Shown here: positions 17,017 through 26,900 of the stretch, one piece after another
Layout: each line of letters opens with the position of its first letter
Numbering within the stretch: position 1 is the stretch's first letter
Source: HK1 sp965215295
Lineage (GTDB): Bacteria > Pseudomonadota > Gammaproteobacteria > HK1
NCBI GenBank assembly: GCA_965215295.1
Contig: OZ244045.1
Coordinates: forward strand, 1,984,001-2,048,000
Length of the DNA: 64,000 nucleotides
Direction of reading: 5' to 3'
Translations under genes and position numbers: made by a program
Notes under the pieces: model-generated
The model's database searches: none
Seen by the model: only the letters and a program-made list of their open reading frames with translations
What the model was told of the DNA's origin: nothing

Positions 17017-19098
17017 CTACTTCCGGATCCGGACCCGGTTGTCGTGGAACGCGCAGCCGCCCACCGGCGCCACCGGATCCGCGCCGGTCAGCACGTTGAC
17101 CCCCCTGCCCTCCTCGAACGCGTGGTTGGGCCAGATGCTCTCCACGACCACCACCCCGCGCTGCACCCCGGCGAACAGCTCGGCGTGGATGACGAGGCTG
17201 CCGCGGTCGTTGTCGAGGCGCACGCGGTCGCCGTCGCGGACCCCGAGGGCCATCGCGTCCTCCGGGTGGATCATCACGCTCGGGCGGCGCTCGCGCCGGA
17301 CCGAGGTCGGCGTCTCCGTAAACGTCGAGTTGAGGTAGTGCCGCGCCGGCGCGGTCACCAGGCGGAACGGCATCTCTTCGGTGGCCTCCTCGATGACCTC
17401 CCAGTGATCGGGCAGGCGCGGCATCGCCGAGAGGGTCTCGTCGTCCACGAAGCCTTGCGGCGCCAGTCCCGCCCAGTCGGGCGCGAACCGGAACCTGCCG
17501 TCCGGATGGGCGAAGCCGCCGATGTAGTGCGAGTCGTCGAAGTCCGGCTGGCAGTCGAGCCAGCGCTCGGCTTCGAGCCGGTCGAGCCCGTCCCACCCCG
17601 ATGCCCGCAGGGTGTGGTCGATGAGCTCGCGCGGGGTCATCCCGAACCCCGGGTGCTCGGCCCCCAGCCGCTTCGCGAGCGCGCACACCACCTCGTGGTT
17701 CGACCGGCACTCGCCGGGGGGCTCCACGATCTTCGGGCCGAGGATGATGTGCTGGTGCCCGCCGGACTGGTACACGTCGTCGTGCTCCAGGAACATCGTG
17801 GCCGGCAGCACGATGTCCGCCATCGCCGCGGTCTCGGTGAAGAACTGCTCATGCACGCAGACGAAGAGGTCGTCGCGGGCGAAGCCGCGGCGCACCCGCT
17901 CGAACTCCGGCGCGATCATCATCGGGTTGGTGTTCTGGGTGAACAGCGCGGTCACCGGGGGGCCGCCCGCGAGGTCGCGCGGGTCGCCGTCGAGGATCGG
18001 CCCGATGCGCGACTGGTCGAAGACCCGGACCGACGGATCGATCGCGTCGTGCCCTTCGATCATCGACTTGTCCCAGTGGTAGATCGCGCCGCTGTTGTGG
18101 AACGCGCCGCCGCCCTCGTGCCGCCACGCGCCGGTCACCGCCGCGATGGAGAGCGCCGCGTGCATGTTCACCGCGCCGTTGCGCTGCCGGCAGAAGCCGT
18201 ACCCGAGGCGGAGGTAGGTGCGCGGGGTCGTCCCGATCATCCGGGCGAGCGTCTCGATGGTGTCCGCGGGCACTCCGGTGATGCGCGCCGCCCACTCGGG
18301 GGAGCGGTCCGCGAGGTGCCGCTCCAGGTCCCCGGGGCAGTCGGTGTAGCGCGCGAGGTACTCCCGATCCGCGTGGCCGTCGCGGAACAGGACATGCATC
18401 ACCGCGCAGGCGAGCGCGCCGTCGGTGCCGGGGCGCACGCACACGAACAGGTCCGCCTGCTTCGCGGTCGCGTTGCGGTAGGTGTCGATCACCACGATGG
18501 GCGTCTTGCGCGCGCGCCGCGCCGCGAGCGCGTGGGTCATCACGTTGACCTGCGTCGCCGCGGCGTTGGTGCCCCAGATGACGATGAGGTCGGACCTGGC
18601 CATCTCGCGCGGGTCGCTCCCCGCGAGCCGCCCCGTCCCGGCGATGAACCCGTTCCAGGCCAGGGTGACGCAGATGGTCGAGTGCTGCCCGGAGTAGCGC
18701 TTGACGTGGCGCAGGCGGTTGATCCCGTCGCGCATCACCAGGCCCATGGTCCCGGCGTAGTAGTAGGGCCACACCGTCTCCGGGCCGTACCGCCGCTCGG
18801 CTTCGAGCAGCGACCCGGCCACGATGTCCAGCGCATCGTCCCACGACACCGGCTCGAAGCCGTCGCGCGAGCCCTTGTCCCCGATGCGGCGCAGCGGCGT
18901 GGTCAGGCGGTCGGGGTGGTGGATCCGTTCGGCGTAGCGCGCGACCTTGCTGCATATGACGCCCGCGGTATAGGTGTTCTCCGCCGCCCCGCGCACCTTG
19001 CCGATCAGACGGTCGCCGAGCCGTTCGACTTCGAGCGCGCAGGTGGACGGACAGTCGTGGGGACAGGCGCTGTATCGAATCTCCGGTTGCGCGGCCAT
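17017..19098 (-). CDS. Molybdopterin-dependent oxidoreductase with 4Fe-4S cluster
   Basis: 693 residues from MAAQPEIRYSACPHDC. The N-terminal 4Fe-4S motif is Cys12, Cys16, Cys20 and Cys49 (CPHDCPSTC ... VICSK). Then come the molybdopterin domains: RYSGQHSTICVT; VIWGTNAAATQVN; FTQNTNPMMIAP; and the C-terminal dinucleotide-binding domain (MIHPEDAMALGVRDGDRVRL). It belongs to the DMSO-reductase superfamily. No Tat signal is present, so it is probably cytoplasmic. No electron-transfer subunit is adjacent. The substrate is unknown; the family includes formate dehydrogenases and S-/N-oxide reductases. Confidence 0.88.
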   Translation of the reverse strand: MAAQPEIRYSACPHDCPSTCALEVERLGDRLIGKVRGAAENTYTAGVICSKVARYAERIHHPDRLTTPLRRIGDKGSRDGFEPVSWDDALDIVAGSLLEAERRYGPETVWPYYYAGTMGLVMRDGINRLRHVKRYSGQHSTICVTLAWNGFIAGTGRLAGSDPREMARSDLIVIWGTNAAATQVNVMTHALAARRARKTPIVVIDTYRNATAKQADLFVCVRPGTDGALACAVMHVLFRDGHADREYLARYTDCPGDLERHLADRSPEWAARITGVPADTIETLARMIGTTPRTYLRLGYGFCRQRNGAVNMHAALSIAAVTGAWRHEGGGAFHNSGAIYHWDKSMIEGHDAIDPSVRVFDQSRIGPILDGDPRDLAGGPPVTALFTQNTNPMMIAPEFERVRRGFARDDLFVCVHEQFFTETAAMADIVLPATMFLEHDDVYQSGGHQHIILGPKIVEPPGECRSNHEVVCALAKRLGAEHPGFGMTPRELIDHTLRASGWDGLDRLEAERWLDCQPDFDDSHYIGGFAHPDGRFRFAPDWAGLAPQGFVDDETLSAMPRLPDHWEVIEEATEEMPFRLVTAPARHYLNSTFTETPTSVRRERRPSVMIHPEDAMALGVRDGDRVRLDNDRGSLVIHAELFAGVQRGVVVVESIWPNHAFEEGRGVNVLTGADPVAPVGGCAFHDNRVRIRK

Positions 19099-19167
19099 CG
19101 TCACTGCTCCTCCGGGAGGTCTCGCCGGCCCGCCGTCGCGCCGCCGGGCCTTCCCGTCCAATGGTGA

Positions 19168-19443
19168 GTCATTCGGCGCGTCATTTCACGCGATGCCGGG
19201 GCGCGGGCCGGGCATCCGGCGCTGTCGTGCGCACTATGCCTGCGTCTCGCTGAGCGCGAGTCATCCCGCGCGTCATTTCACGCGATGCCGAGGCGCGGGC
19301 CGGGCATCCGGCGGTGTCGTGCGCTTCATCCCTGCGTCTCGCTGAGCGCGAGTCATCCGGCGCGTCATTTCACGCGATGCCGGGGCGCGGGCCGGGCATC
19401 CGGCGCTGTCGTGCGCGTCATGCCTGCGTGTCGCTGATCGCGT
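19168..19443. repeat. 92-bp tandem array (3 copies) at the 3' end of the enolase-superfamily gene
   Basis: Copies start at 19168, 19260 and 19352. Each includes tcatttcacgcgatgccg and the hairpin-forming GCCGGgcatCCGGC. The copy at 19352 contains the last codons and the stop (19418-19420) of the minus-strand gene. The array fills the whole spacer to the oxidoreductase start. Confidence 0.96.
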
Positions 19444-20530
19444 ACCCGGCCTTCTCCAGCCACCCCTCGTCGATCTCCACGCCCCAGCCCGGGCCGTCCG
19501 GGATCCGGACCTTGCCGTCGCGGACGGTCAGGGCCGGCTCGAAGAGCCCGTCCTGCCACGGGTAGTAGTCCGAGCCCTCGATGCTGAACTCGACATAGGG
19601 CCCGGCCCCCGCGATCGCTCCCATCATGTGCAGGGTGAAGACGGTGACCAGGCTGAGGTTGGCGGAGTGGGGCGTGCAGGGCAGGCCCGCGTCGCGCGCC
19701 ATCGCGGCCACCCGCAAGGTCCGGGTGAGTCCGCCCAGATAGCAGATGTCCGGCTGGACCACGTCGACCGCGCGCATGTCGACGATCCGCCGCCACGTGG
19801 CCAGATCGCAGTCCTGCTCGCCGCCGGTCACGTCGATGTCGAGGGCGGCGAGCGCGCCGGTGACCTCCCGGGTCCAGTCGAGCTCCCAGTAGGGGCAGGG
19901 CTCCTCGAAGTGGCGGACACCGTGATCGGCCAGCATCCGGCCCACTTCGACGGCGCGGGCCGGCGTGTAGCCGCTGTTGGCATCGACCAGCAGGGCCGCT
20001 TCGTCGCGGAGCGCCCCGCTGACCGCGGCCACGATCTCCTCGGTGCGGCCCGGCCACTGATCCCGGTCGTGGCCGCATTCACGGCCGATCCGGAACTTGA
20101 ATGCGTCATAGCCGCATTCGTCGCGCAGTCGCACCAGACGCTCCACCTCGTCCCGCGGGGTGATGTCGCGCCGCATGCTCGACCCGTACACCCGGACGGG
20201 CCGCGGCGTGCCGCCGAGCAGCTCGCAGACACTCTTGCCCTCCAGCTTGCCGCGCAAGTCCCACAGCGCGGTATCGAGGCCCCCCATCGCGCGGCGCAGG
20301 TAGGAGCCCGGGAACTTGTGCTCCGCCTCCGGGATCCGGCGCATCAGCGAGTCGATGTCGAGAGGGTCGGCGCCGAGGGCATGAGGCGCCACCTGACGGT
20401 GCAGCACCCGCGCGGTGAGGTCCGCGTGGTAGGGCGCGGTCTGTCCCCAGCCTTCCTCGCCGCCGTCCGTACGCACCCGCACCATGCAGACGTCGCGGGT
20501 GCCCCAGGTCTCGATGCTCTTGATCCTCAT
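19418..20530 (-). CDS. Mandelate racemase / muconate lactonizing-type enolase-superfamily enzyme
   Basis: 370 residues with the two-domain enolase-superfamily layout: an N-terminal capping domain (to about 120) and a TIM barrel. Catalytic-end residues are visible: FKFRIG (Lys145-x-Arg147, a KxR in place of the usual KxK), metal ligands Asp183 in LLVDANSGY, Glu209/210 in FEEPCPYW and Glu238 in GGEQD, and the acid in VQPDICYLGG (Asp261). It probably dehydrates or epimerises a sugar acid or similar carboxylate; the exact substrate is unknown. It ends inside a 92-bp array. Confidence 0.88.
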   Translation of the reverse strand: MRIKSIETWGTRDVCMVRVRTDGGEEGWGQTAPYHADLTARVLHRQVAPHALGADPLDIDSLMRRIPEAEHKFPGSYLRRAMGGLDTALWDLRGKLEGKSVCELLGGTPRPVRVYGSSMRRDITPRDEVERLVRLRDECGYDAFKFRIGRECGHDRDQWPGRTEEIVAAVSGALRDEAALLVDANSGYTPARAVEVGRMLADHGVRHFEEPCPYWELDWTREVTGALAALDIDVTGGEQDCDLATWRRIVDMRAVDVVQPDICYLGGLTRTLRVAAMARDAGLPCTPHSANLSLVTVFTLHMMGAIAGAGPYVEFSIEGSDYYPWQDGLFEPALTVRDGKVRIPDGPGWGVEIDEGWLEKAGYAISDTQA

Positions 20531-20678
20531 GCGCCGCCACCTTCGCGAAATGGAGGAGCTTCCCCCCGGAACGATCGGCTCCGACGGTACGCGCGCATCA
20601 CGTAACTATGCGCGACGCAACTATGCGCGCGACTCTCGGTTCGACCGGCAGAATTGTCGATGCGGCGCGAGGGACAGC

Positions 20679-21812
20679 TCAAATCGGCCGGATCCGCGTC
20701 CCCGGGACCTGCTTCGGGAAGTAGTCCTCGCAGCCGCCGCGGCGCAGGACGTCGCCGGTGGCGCAGTGCAGCCCGCCCCCGAAGGCATAGGCGTCGCGGA
20801 ACGGGACCGGGATCACCTCGAAGCCGAGCCCGTCGAGTTGCTCCTGCTGGTAGACCTCGCTGGCCTCCACGACGACCGTCTTCGGGTCGAGCACGAGCAC
20901 GTTCATCGACAGCCATATGCTCGAGTAGCACAGCGGCGGGGGCTGGTTGTGGGCGGGCGGAGCGGCGTCGAGGATCTCCCAGTCGTTGGCCTCGAAGATC
21001 GCGCGCTGGGCATCGGGCAGCCGGCGTTTCGGGTTGTTGACGACGAGCCCGGGGCGCAACGGCACGAACGTCGCGTCGATGTGGATCGGATAGGGGTCTC
21101 CGGGGAAGTTCACCGCGTGCACGCGGTGGTCGGGAAAGTGGCGTTGCAGCCATTCCATCCCGCGCCGGTTCGTGGTCAGTCCGTGCTGGCAGAAGAGGTC
21201 CTTGCCGATGCGCAGGATGTCGGCCGCGTCGAACAGCGGCTCGTGCTCGGTGGTGACGAAATCGAGCGCGGCGGCGCGCGCGAGGCGATCCTCGATGGTG
21301 ATCTCGTCGAAGTAGCCCGGCTTGTAGGACGCCTCGGTGAGCCGGGGGCGCGGGGCCTGCTCCCAGCGGAACTCCGGGTCCTCGTCGAAGTAGCGCTGCA
21401 TGAGGGGGTGGTAGGCGAGGAACTCCCAGTAGCGGCAGCGAAACGACATCGGGGCCGAGAGGATCTCCTTGCCGACGGTGAGCAGCACGTCGCGCGGGGG
21501 CATGCAGCCGAACGAGGATCCGGTCATGAAGTCCGGGGTGACCACCGCCTGGTTCCACTGGATGGGGGTCGGGCGATCGACCCGGATCCCCCGCTTCTCC
21601 AGCAGCGTAGCCAGGTGGTCGAGCTGGGCGTTCGCCTTCTCCACCGTCTCCAGCGGGCGCGGTCCCCACATCCCGCGCATGTCGCTGTCCTCGGGGATCT
21701 TCGCTTCCGTGGCGGGCTCGGACGGAGGAATGCAGGTGAAGTCGGCCCGACCCACGATGACGTGCTCCAGCGGGTCGAAATCATTCCACGAGTTGACGAC
21801 GGTCTTGCCCAT
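20679..21812 (-). CDS. Glycine amidinotransferase (AGAT-like)
   Basis: 377 residues closely resembling L-arginine:glycine amidinotransferase, which transfers the amidino group of arginine to glycine or another amine to give guanidinoacetate. The catalytic set is intact: Asp in FDAADILRIG (195-198), His244 in HIDATFVPL, and the nucleophile Cys350 in GGGLHCATGDVLRRG. The specificity loop also resembles the family (FMTGSSFGCMPPRDV). The start MGKTVVNSWN fits the family length; longer frames run into spacer. Nearest neighbours are an enolase-superfamily enzyme downstream and a divergent methyltransferase. Confidence 0.9.
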   Translation of the reverse strand: MGKTVVNSWNDFDPLEHVIVGRADFTCIPPSEPATEAKIPEDSDMRGMWGPRPLETVEKANAQLDHLATLLEKRGIRVDRPTPIQWNQAVVTPDFMTGSSFGCMPPRDVLLTVGKEILSAPMSFRCRYWEFLAYHPLMQRYFDEDPEFRWEQAPRPRLTEASYKPGYFDEITIEDRLARAAALDFVTTEHEPLFDAADILRIGKDLFCQHGLTTNRRGMEWLQRHFPDHRVHAVNFPGDPYPIHIDATFVPLRPGLVVNNPKRRLPDAQRAIFEANDWEILDAAPPAHNQPPPLCYSSIWLSMNVLVLDPKTVVVEASEVYQQEQLDGLGFEVIPVPFRDAYAFGGGLHCATGDVLRRGGCEDYFPKQVPGTRIRPI

Positions 21813-22083
21813 CTCCGCTGCTCCTGATTGTCGAAATCGCACGCGCCCGCGAGGCGGGCCGCATGATTGTCCCCGAAATGTCCCGGAGCATGAACACGCG
21901 CGCGGCCCGTACCGGTACGGATGCGAGCTCGGCGCAAGCTCGTTGCGATACGCCTCGATCGTTGGTCCCGTCCTCCTGGAGTCTCGTGCAAAATGACGAA
22001 GAATCGTCAGCGACCCCCGGGGTCCGGCGGCCGGACCGGGATTGCGTCCGGGCCGAGCCGTCAACGGGAGCGAGCGAACCGCG

Positions 22084-22671
22084 ATGAGCGATGCGGACCG
22101 GGAGCGGTGGAACGCGAAGTACGCGGCAGGCGAGTACGCCGAACGCACGCACCCGAGCGCGCTGCTCGCCGCGTGGACCGGCCGCCTCCCCCGCGGGCGC
22201 GCCCTCGACGTGGCGTGCGGGCTGGGCCGCAACGCGATCCACCTCGCCGCGAACGGCTACGCGGTCGATGCGATCGACATCTCGAAGGTCGCGCTGGCCA
22301 GGGCCCGCGAGCGAGCCGGCGCCGCGGGCGTCGAGGTCGATTGGGTCGAGATGGATCTCGAGCGGCCCGACATCGCCCGCGACGCCTATGACGTCATCGT
22401 CGTCGCGCGGTTCCTGGATCGGCCTCTGATCCCCCGCCTCATCGACGCGCTCCGCCCCGGCGGGCACCTCGTCTACGACCACCACCTCATCACGCCCGCC
22501 GCCGTCGGCGGACCGAAGAGCCATCGGTTCCGCGCCCGGCCGAACGAGCTTCTGGAACGGTTCCGCGCCCTCCGGGCGCTCTCCTACGAGGAGGGGATCG
22601 TCGCCGACCCGGACGGGAGCCGGATGGCCCTCGCGCGGCTCGTGGCCTGTCGAGGCTCGCCGGGGTATTGA
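22084..22671 (+). CDS. Class I SAM-dependent methyltransferase
   Basis: 195 residues. The AdoMet-binding motif I is LDVACGLGRN (about 41-50), with the acidic end of beta-2 in DAIDIS and motif IV-like VIVVARFLDRPL. The fold is that of small TehB/UbiE-like methyltransferases. The acceptor is unknown. It is divergent from the amidinotransferase across about 270 bases, so a guanidinoacetate methylation role is conceivable, but the sequence does not look like GAMT. It converges with the selenoprotein gene. Confidence 0.85.
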   Translation: MSDADRERWNAKYAAGEYAERTHPSALLAAWTGRLPRGRALDVACGLGRNAIHLAANGYAVDAIDISKVALARARERAGAAGVEVDWVEMDLERPDIARDAYDVIVVARFLDRPLIPRLIDALRPGGHLVYDHHLITPAAVGGPKSHRFRARPNELLERFRALRALSYEEGIVADPDGSRMALARLVACRGSPGY

Positions 22672-22696
22672 ATCCGGGGCGCCGAGCCCGGCGGGA

Positions 22697-23623
22697 TCAG
22701 GCCACGTCGAGAAAGACGCAGCTCGGGCACCCGTCGCGCTCGAACGCGGCCTGCGCCGCGACCCGGTCCTCTTCGCACTGGTACTGCGGGTCGGGATGGC
22801 GCTCGATGCGGTCGTCCTCGCTCGACCCGCCGGGGCGCGGGCGCATCACCAGGTCCTTCCATGCATCGTCCCCGGCCCACCGGTACGGCAGCCACCGGAT
22901 CGTCCCCGGGACATCGATGGTGACGAGCGCGTCCAGCGCATCCCCCAGGATACGGCCTTGCAGCTCGGGGTCGTGCGGCTTCCCCGCCGTGTGTCCGAGC
23001 GGGAAGTCCAGGTAGACGGCGCGGGGCGGGTTGACCGCCGCGGTGATCGAGTACGCGCTCGACATGGAGATGGTCGGAATCCCGCGACCTTCGATCTCCC
23101 GTGCGATCAGTCCCACGGACTGATGGCACACCGGTCAGGCGGGGACGAGCAACGCGGCGTCGATCGCGTCCTCTTCCAGGCGCCGCGCGAGGGCCGGGGC
23201 AAGGACGTCGCGCACCTTGCGCGCCGAGTAGATTCCTCCCATGAACGTCCAGGCGTCGGGGGCGACCTCCCCGACGCGGCCCTTGCGCGCCTCGGCGCGC
23301 AACGTCCCGAGCGGGAACACGACGTTCGGATCGGCCCGGGCGTCGGTGACGTCGTAGGCGAAATGCGTCACGCGCAACTCGGACATCGCGGTGTCGCGGG
23401 GAATGGTCCGGAAGCTCACGTCGTCCCGGTAGTGGAACGCGATCTGTCCCTTCCGGTAGATGCCGCCCGAGGCAATCAGCCCGATCCGGGACTCCGCAAG
23501 CGGCTTCGAGACCGGCGCGAACGGAGGGGGAGTTTCGCTGTGGACCCACTTGTACGGCGGATGACCGAGCGAGCCGTACTGCTCGCGGGTGCGCTCGATA
23601 TAGTCGACCGGCGGCCTGGACAT
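22697..23623 (-). CDS. GrdB-family selenoprotein (glycine/sarcosine/betaine/proline reductase-like), read through in-frame TGA
   Basis: 308 residues if the TGA at 23135-23137 is decoded as selenocysteine (residue 163). The frame is continuous on both sides and both halves belong to one protein: MSRPPVDYIERTREQYG ... AALLVPA-U-PVCHQSVGLIAREIE ... The UxxC site followed by ..EIE..GIP aligns with the active-site UxxC of GrdB selenoprotein B (PF07355). An 8-bp hairpin starts 10 nt after the TGA, as expected for a bacterial SECIS. A second redox pair, CPSC, lies near the C-terminus. Conventional gene callers would split or truncate this gene. Its role in non-clostridial bacteria is not established; the family is thiol/selenol redox chemistry. 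Confidence 0.85.
23106..23124 (-). promoter_or_regulatory. SECIS-like hairpin downstream of the TGA selenocysteine codon
   Basis: ATCAGTCC-GTG-GGACTGAT forms a perfect 8-bp stem with a GU-containing apical loop. The loop begins 18 nt after the TGA. Bacterial SECIS elements lie within the coding sequence with the apical loop about 16-37 nt after UGA and a G near its start, which this matches. Confidence 0.75.
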
Positions 23624-23730
23624 GGAATCACTCCGTCGTCGCAGCGGAATTCGCCTCGGCACGAAGATAATGCGCGGGTCCCGGATCCGGCAAGGACCCG
23701 TACCGCCTCATGACCTTTGGCGCCGAGCAC

Positions 23731-23871
23731 TCAGGTGGCTTCCGGGGCGACAAGGGACTCGTCGGGGGTTCGACAGGCGAGTGATGCGTGTGGTCGTCGG
23801 TAGTCGTGGAAGAGTTCGCACCGGGCGAGGTCGGACGCGACGTCCGTCACGGTATCGGTGATGTGGATGGA
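23731..23871 (-). pseudogene. Remnant of an IS3-type transposase (C-terminal end)
   Basis: Reading the minus strand to a TGA at 23731-23733 gives about 45 residues including FHDYRRPHASLACRTPDES. This matches the YNxxRPHxxLxxxTPxE tail of DDE transposases of IS3/IS481 type. Nothing recognisable remains upstream. It lies between the selenoprotein gene and the stop of the large adhesin, showing past insertion-sequence activity here. Nothing else is supported in 23624-23900. Confidence 0.55.
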
Positions 23872-23900
23872 CGGACCCGTATCCGTCGCCCCTCCCGCGC

Positions 23901-26900
23901 TCAGAAACGGAGGTTGCCTCTCAGCCAGACCCCGTGCTCGGGCGTTGCGCCAACGCTCTCGCGACGCTCCGCTTCAAGGCTCATCGACGCGATGCCGAGC
24001 TCCAGCCGCCGGCCGATGCGATACTGCCGGGACGCGCCGCCGGCCGACGAGAACGCCCCGTAGGTGGTGAGGGTGCCGCGACGGACCGGCGTGGGCGCGG
24101 CGTAGCCGAGCTCCGAACTCAACCGCATCTCCGGCTCGAACCGGGCCCCACCGCCGGAACCGCCCACCGTCGGCTGCCGGTCCTCCCACATCGACCGCGC
24201 TCCGCTCGCCGCGTTCCCCCACGAGGGCGACAGCGCAAAGTACGGACCCCGACCGCGCTCGCCCGGGTCCACCTCCAACGCCAGACTCACCCCCGCGTCC
24301 TCCAAACCCTCTTCCTCATGCGTCAGCAGCACTCGACCGCTCGCATCGACTTCGATGCCCAAGTCCGCACGTCCGTACCCGACGCCTCCGCCTACCTCCA
24401 TCCCCAATCCGCTCTCCGCGTCCCCACCATCCACCCGCGCCGCCAGCTCGACGTTCCCCCTCAACCCCTCGACACCGCCGAAATCCTCCCCCGCACTGCC
24501 TTCCAGCAGCAGCCGCATCTGCCACACCTCCGACTGCACCGCCGGCACCAGCGCCGCCTGTCCTTCCGCATCGAAACGCACCTCATCCGCGTCAAGCTGC
24601 ACAACGAATCCGTTCGTCCCCACCGACCAGTCGACTCCCCACCTCGACGCCACATCGTGGCTCCCTCCGCCCGCCGCCATCATCATCTTCAGGTCGGTCC
24701 CCGACAGAGCGGAGTACTTGTCCGTCAGCGTCGCCTCCCCCGCTCCGTAGCCCACCATCGCCCACGTCCTCAGTCCCTGCCACGGCGACCACTGCGCGTA
24801 GGGGTGCACTCCCAGAACATCCGTCTCCACCTCCGTCTCCACCTCCGTATCGAGCGCCCCGTCAAACTCCACCTCCCCGGCGCTGCCGTTCAACATCACC
24901 CCCACCAACGTGTCTTCCCGCACACGGAACTCCACCCCCAACTGACCGGACAGCGCTTCTCCCTGCGTCTCGACCTCCGAGTCCAGCCTGCCCGCGCTCC
25001 AGCTCCGGCTCCCACGCCCCCACAGCACCAGAGAGTCCGCTCCCATACCCCCCGCCTCGCCTTCGCCGCCCAGCGAAACCTGGAAGCTGCTCCGCGACAG
25101 CATCTCCCGCAACGCGGCCGGGTCCACCATCAGGTCACCGTCAGGGTCGGTATGACGCCGCAACGCCTCGTACACAGCCTCTTCGGACAGGGACAGCCGG
25201 GTCCCGGCAAGCGTCGCCGTCGTCCCCGTCGCCCACCTCCTGTCCTCGACCGCCGTCACCAGGTCCTGCGCCACCGTGCGTCCGAACGACGCCAGCGCGT
25301 ACTCCAGCCTGCGTCGGCGCCCGTCGGGGAGGTCGTCGTCCCTGAGCGTCAGCGTCACGACGGCCTCCGGGTTCTTCACCCCTTGGTTGTTCGTCGCCGT
25401 GCCCGACACCGTCACCGTCTTGTCCGGCGCCTCCACGTCGTTGTCCACGCCCGTGACCGTCACCGTGCCCGTGCTCGTCGTCGCACCCGCCGCAATCGTC
25501 AGCTCCCGGTTCGCGCTCAACGTGTAGTCGCCCTCCTCCGCCGGCGACACCGGCGCCACCGACACCGTCACCGTCGTCTCCTCGCTCGACGGATGGTCCA
25601 GATGCGCCGTTACCGTGCTCGTCCCGCCGTTCTCCGCGATCGTGTCCGGGGTCAGGACCAGCGTCACCGTCGGGTCGTCGTCGTCGTTGGTGATCGTCCC
25701 CGTCGCCGTATCGTCCCCGAGGGTTGCGCCCGACGGGTTCGACAGCGTCACCGTGAAGGTCTCGTCTGGCTCGTCCACATCGTCGTCCGCCACCGTCACG
25801 GAGACTGTCTTGCTGGAATCCCCGGCGTTGAACCTCAGGCTCCCGCCCCCTTCCGTGTAGTCCTGCCCGGCGGTCGCCGTTCCGTCGGTGGTCGCCCAGT
25901 CCACCGTCACCTCACCCGTCGCCGCCGGGGCCAGCCTCACCGTGAATCGCAGCTTGTTGTCGCCCGAATCGCCCTCGTCCACGCTCGCGTCGGCGATCGT
26001 CAGCACCGGCAACACCACCGCCGACCGCGCCTCGAACTCGACCGTCTCTACGGTCCCGCCGTCGTCGGTGAAGCTCACCACCACCTTCAGCGTCGCGCCC
26101 ACATCCCCAGCGGCCACCGTGTATGACTTCCCGGTCCCGACCACCGTCTCGCCGCCGCCCGACGCCACCCGGACCCACTGGTAGGTGAAGCTCGGGTTCG
26201 TCAGACCATCCGGGTCGTCGATGCCCGACGTATCCACCGTCAGTGTCTCGCCCACCACCGGCGTCGTGTCGTCGATCGTCGGCGCCCCCGTCGGCGCCAC
26301 ATTCTCGTCGTCCGTGATCGTCAGCGTCACGGCCTCCGGGTCCGTGACCCCCCGCGCGTTCGTCGCCGTGGCCGACACCGTCACCGTCTTGTGGGGCGCC
26401 TCCACATCGTTGTCCACGGCGGTGATCGTCACCTCGCCCGTGCTCGTCGTCGAACCCGCCGCAATCGTCAGCCGGCTCCCGCTCAGCGTGTAGTCGACCT
26501 CCACCGCCGGCGGCACCGGCTCCACCGTCACCGTCACCGTCGTCTCCTCGCTCGACGGGTGGGACAGGCTCGCCGTCACCGTGCTCTCCCCACCGTCCTC
26601 CGAGATGGAGGCCGAGGACAGGTGCAACTCCACCACCGCCGCGTCGTCGTTCGTGATCGTCAGCGTCACGGCGTCCGGGTCCGTGACCCCCTGCGCGTTC
26701 TCCGCCACGGCCGATACCGTCACCTTCCTGTCGGCCGCGTCCACGTCGTTGTTCACAGCACTAATCGTCACCGTGCCCGTGCTCGTCGTCGAACCCGCCG
26801 GGATTGTCAGCTCCCGGTTCGCGCTCAGCGTGTAGTCGTCCGCCACCGCCGGCGACTCCGGCTCCACCGACACCGTCACCGTGGTCGCCTCGCTCGACGG

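Noticed and set aside
22697..23662. Pseudogene by nonsense mutation in the GrdB-like gene
   Set aside because: Only a single TGA interrupts, it aligns with the catalytic Sec, both halves are well preserved, and a SECIS-like hairpin follows.
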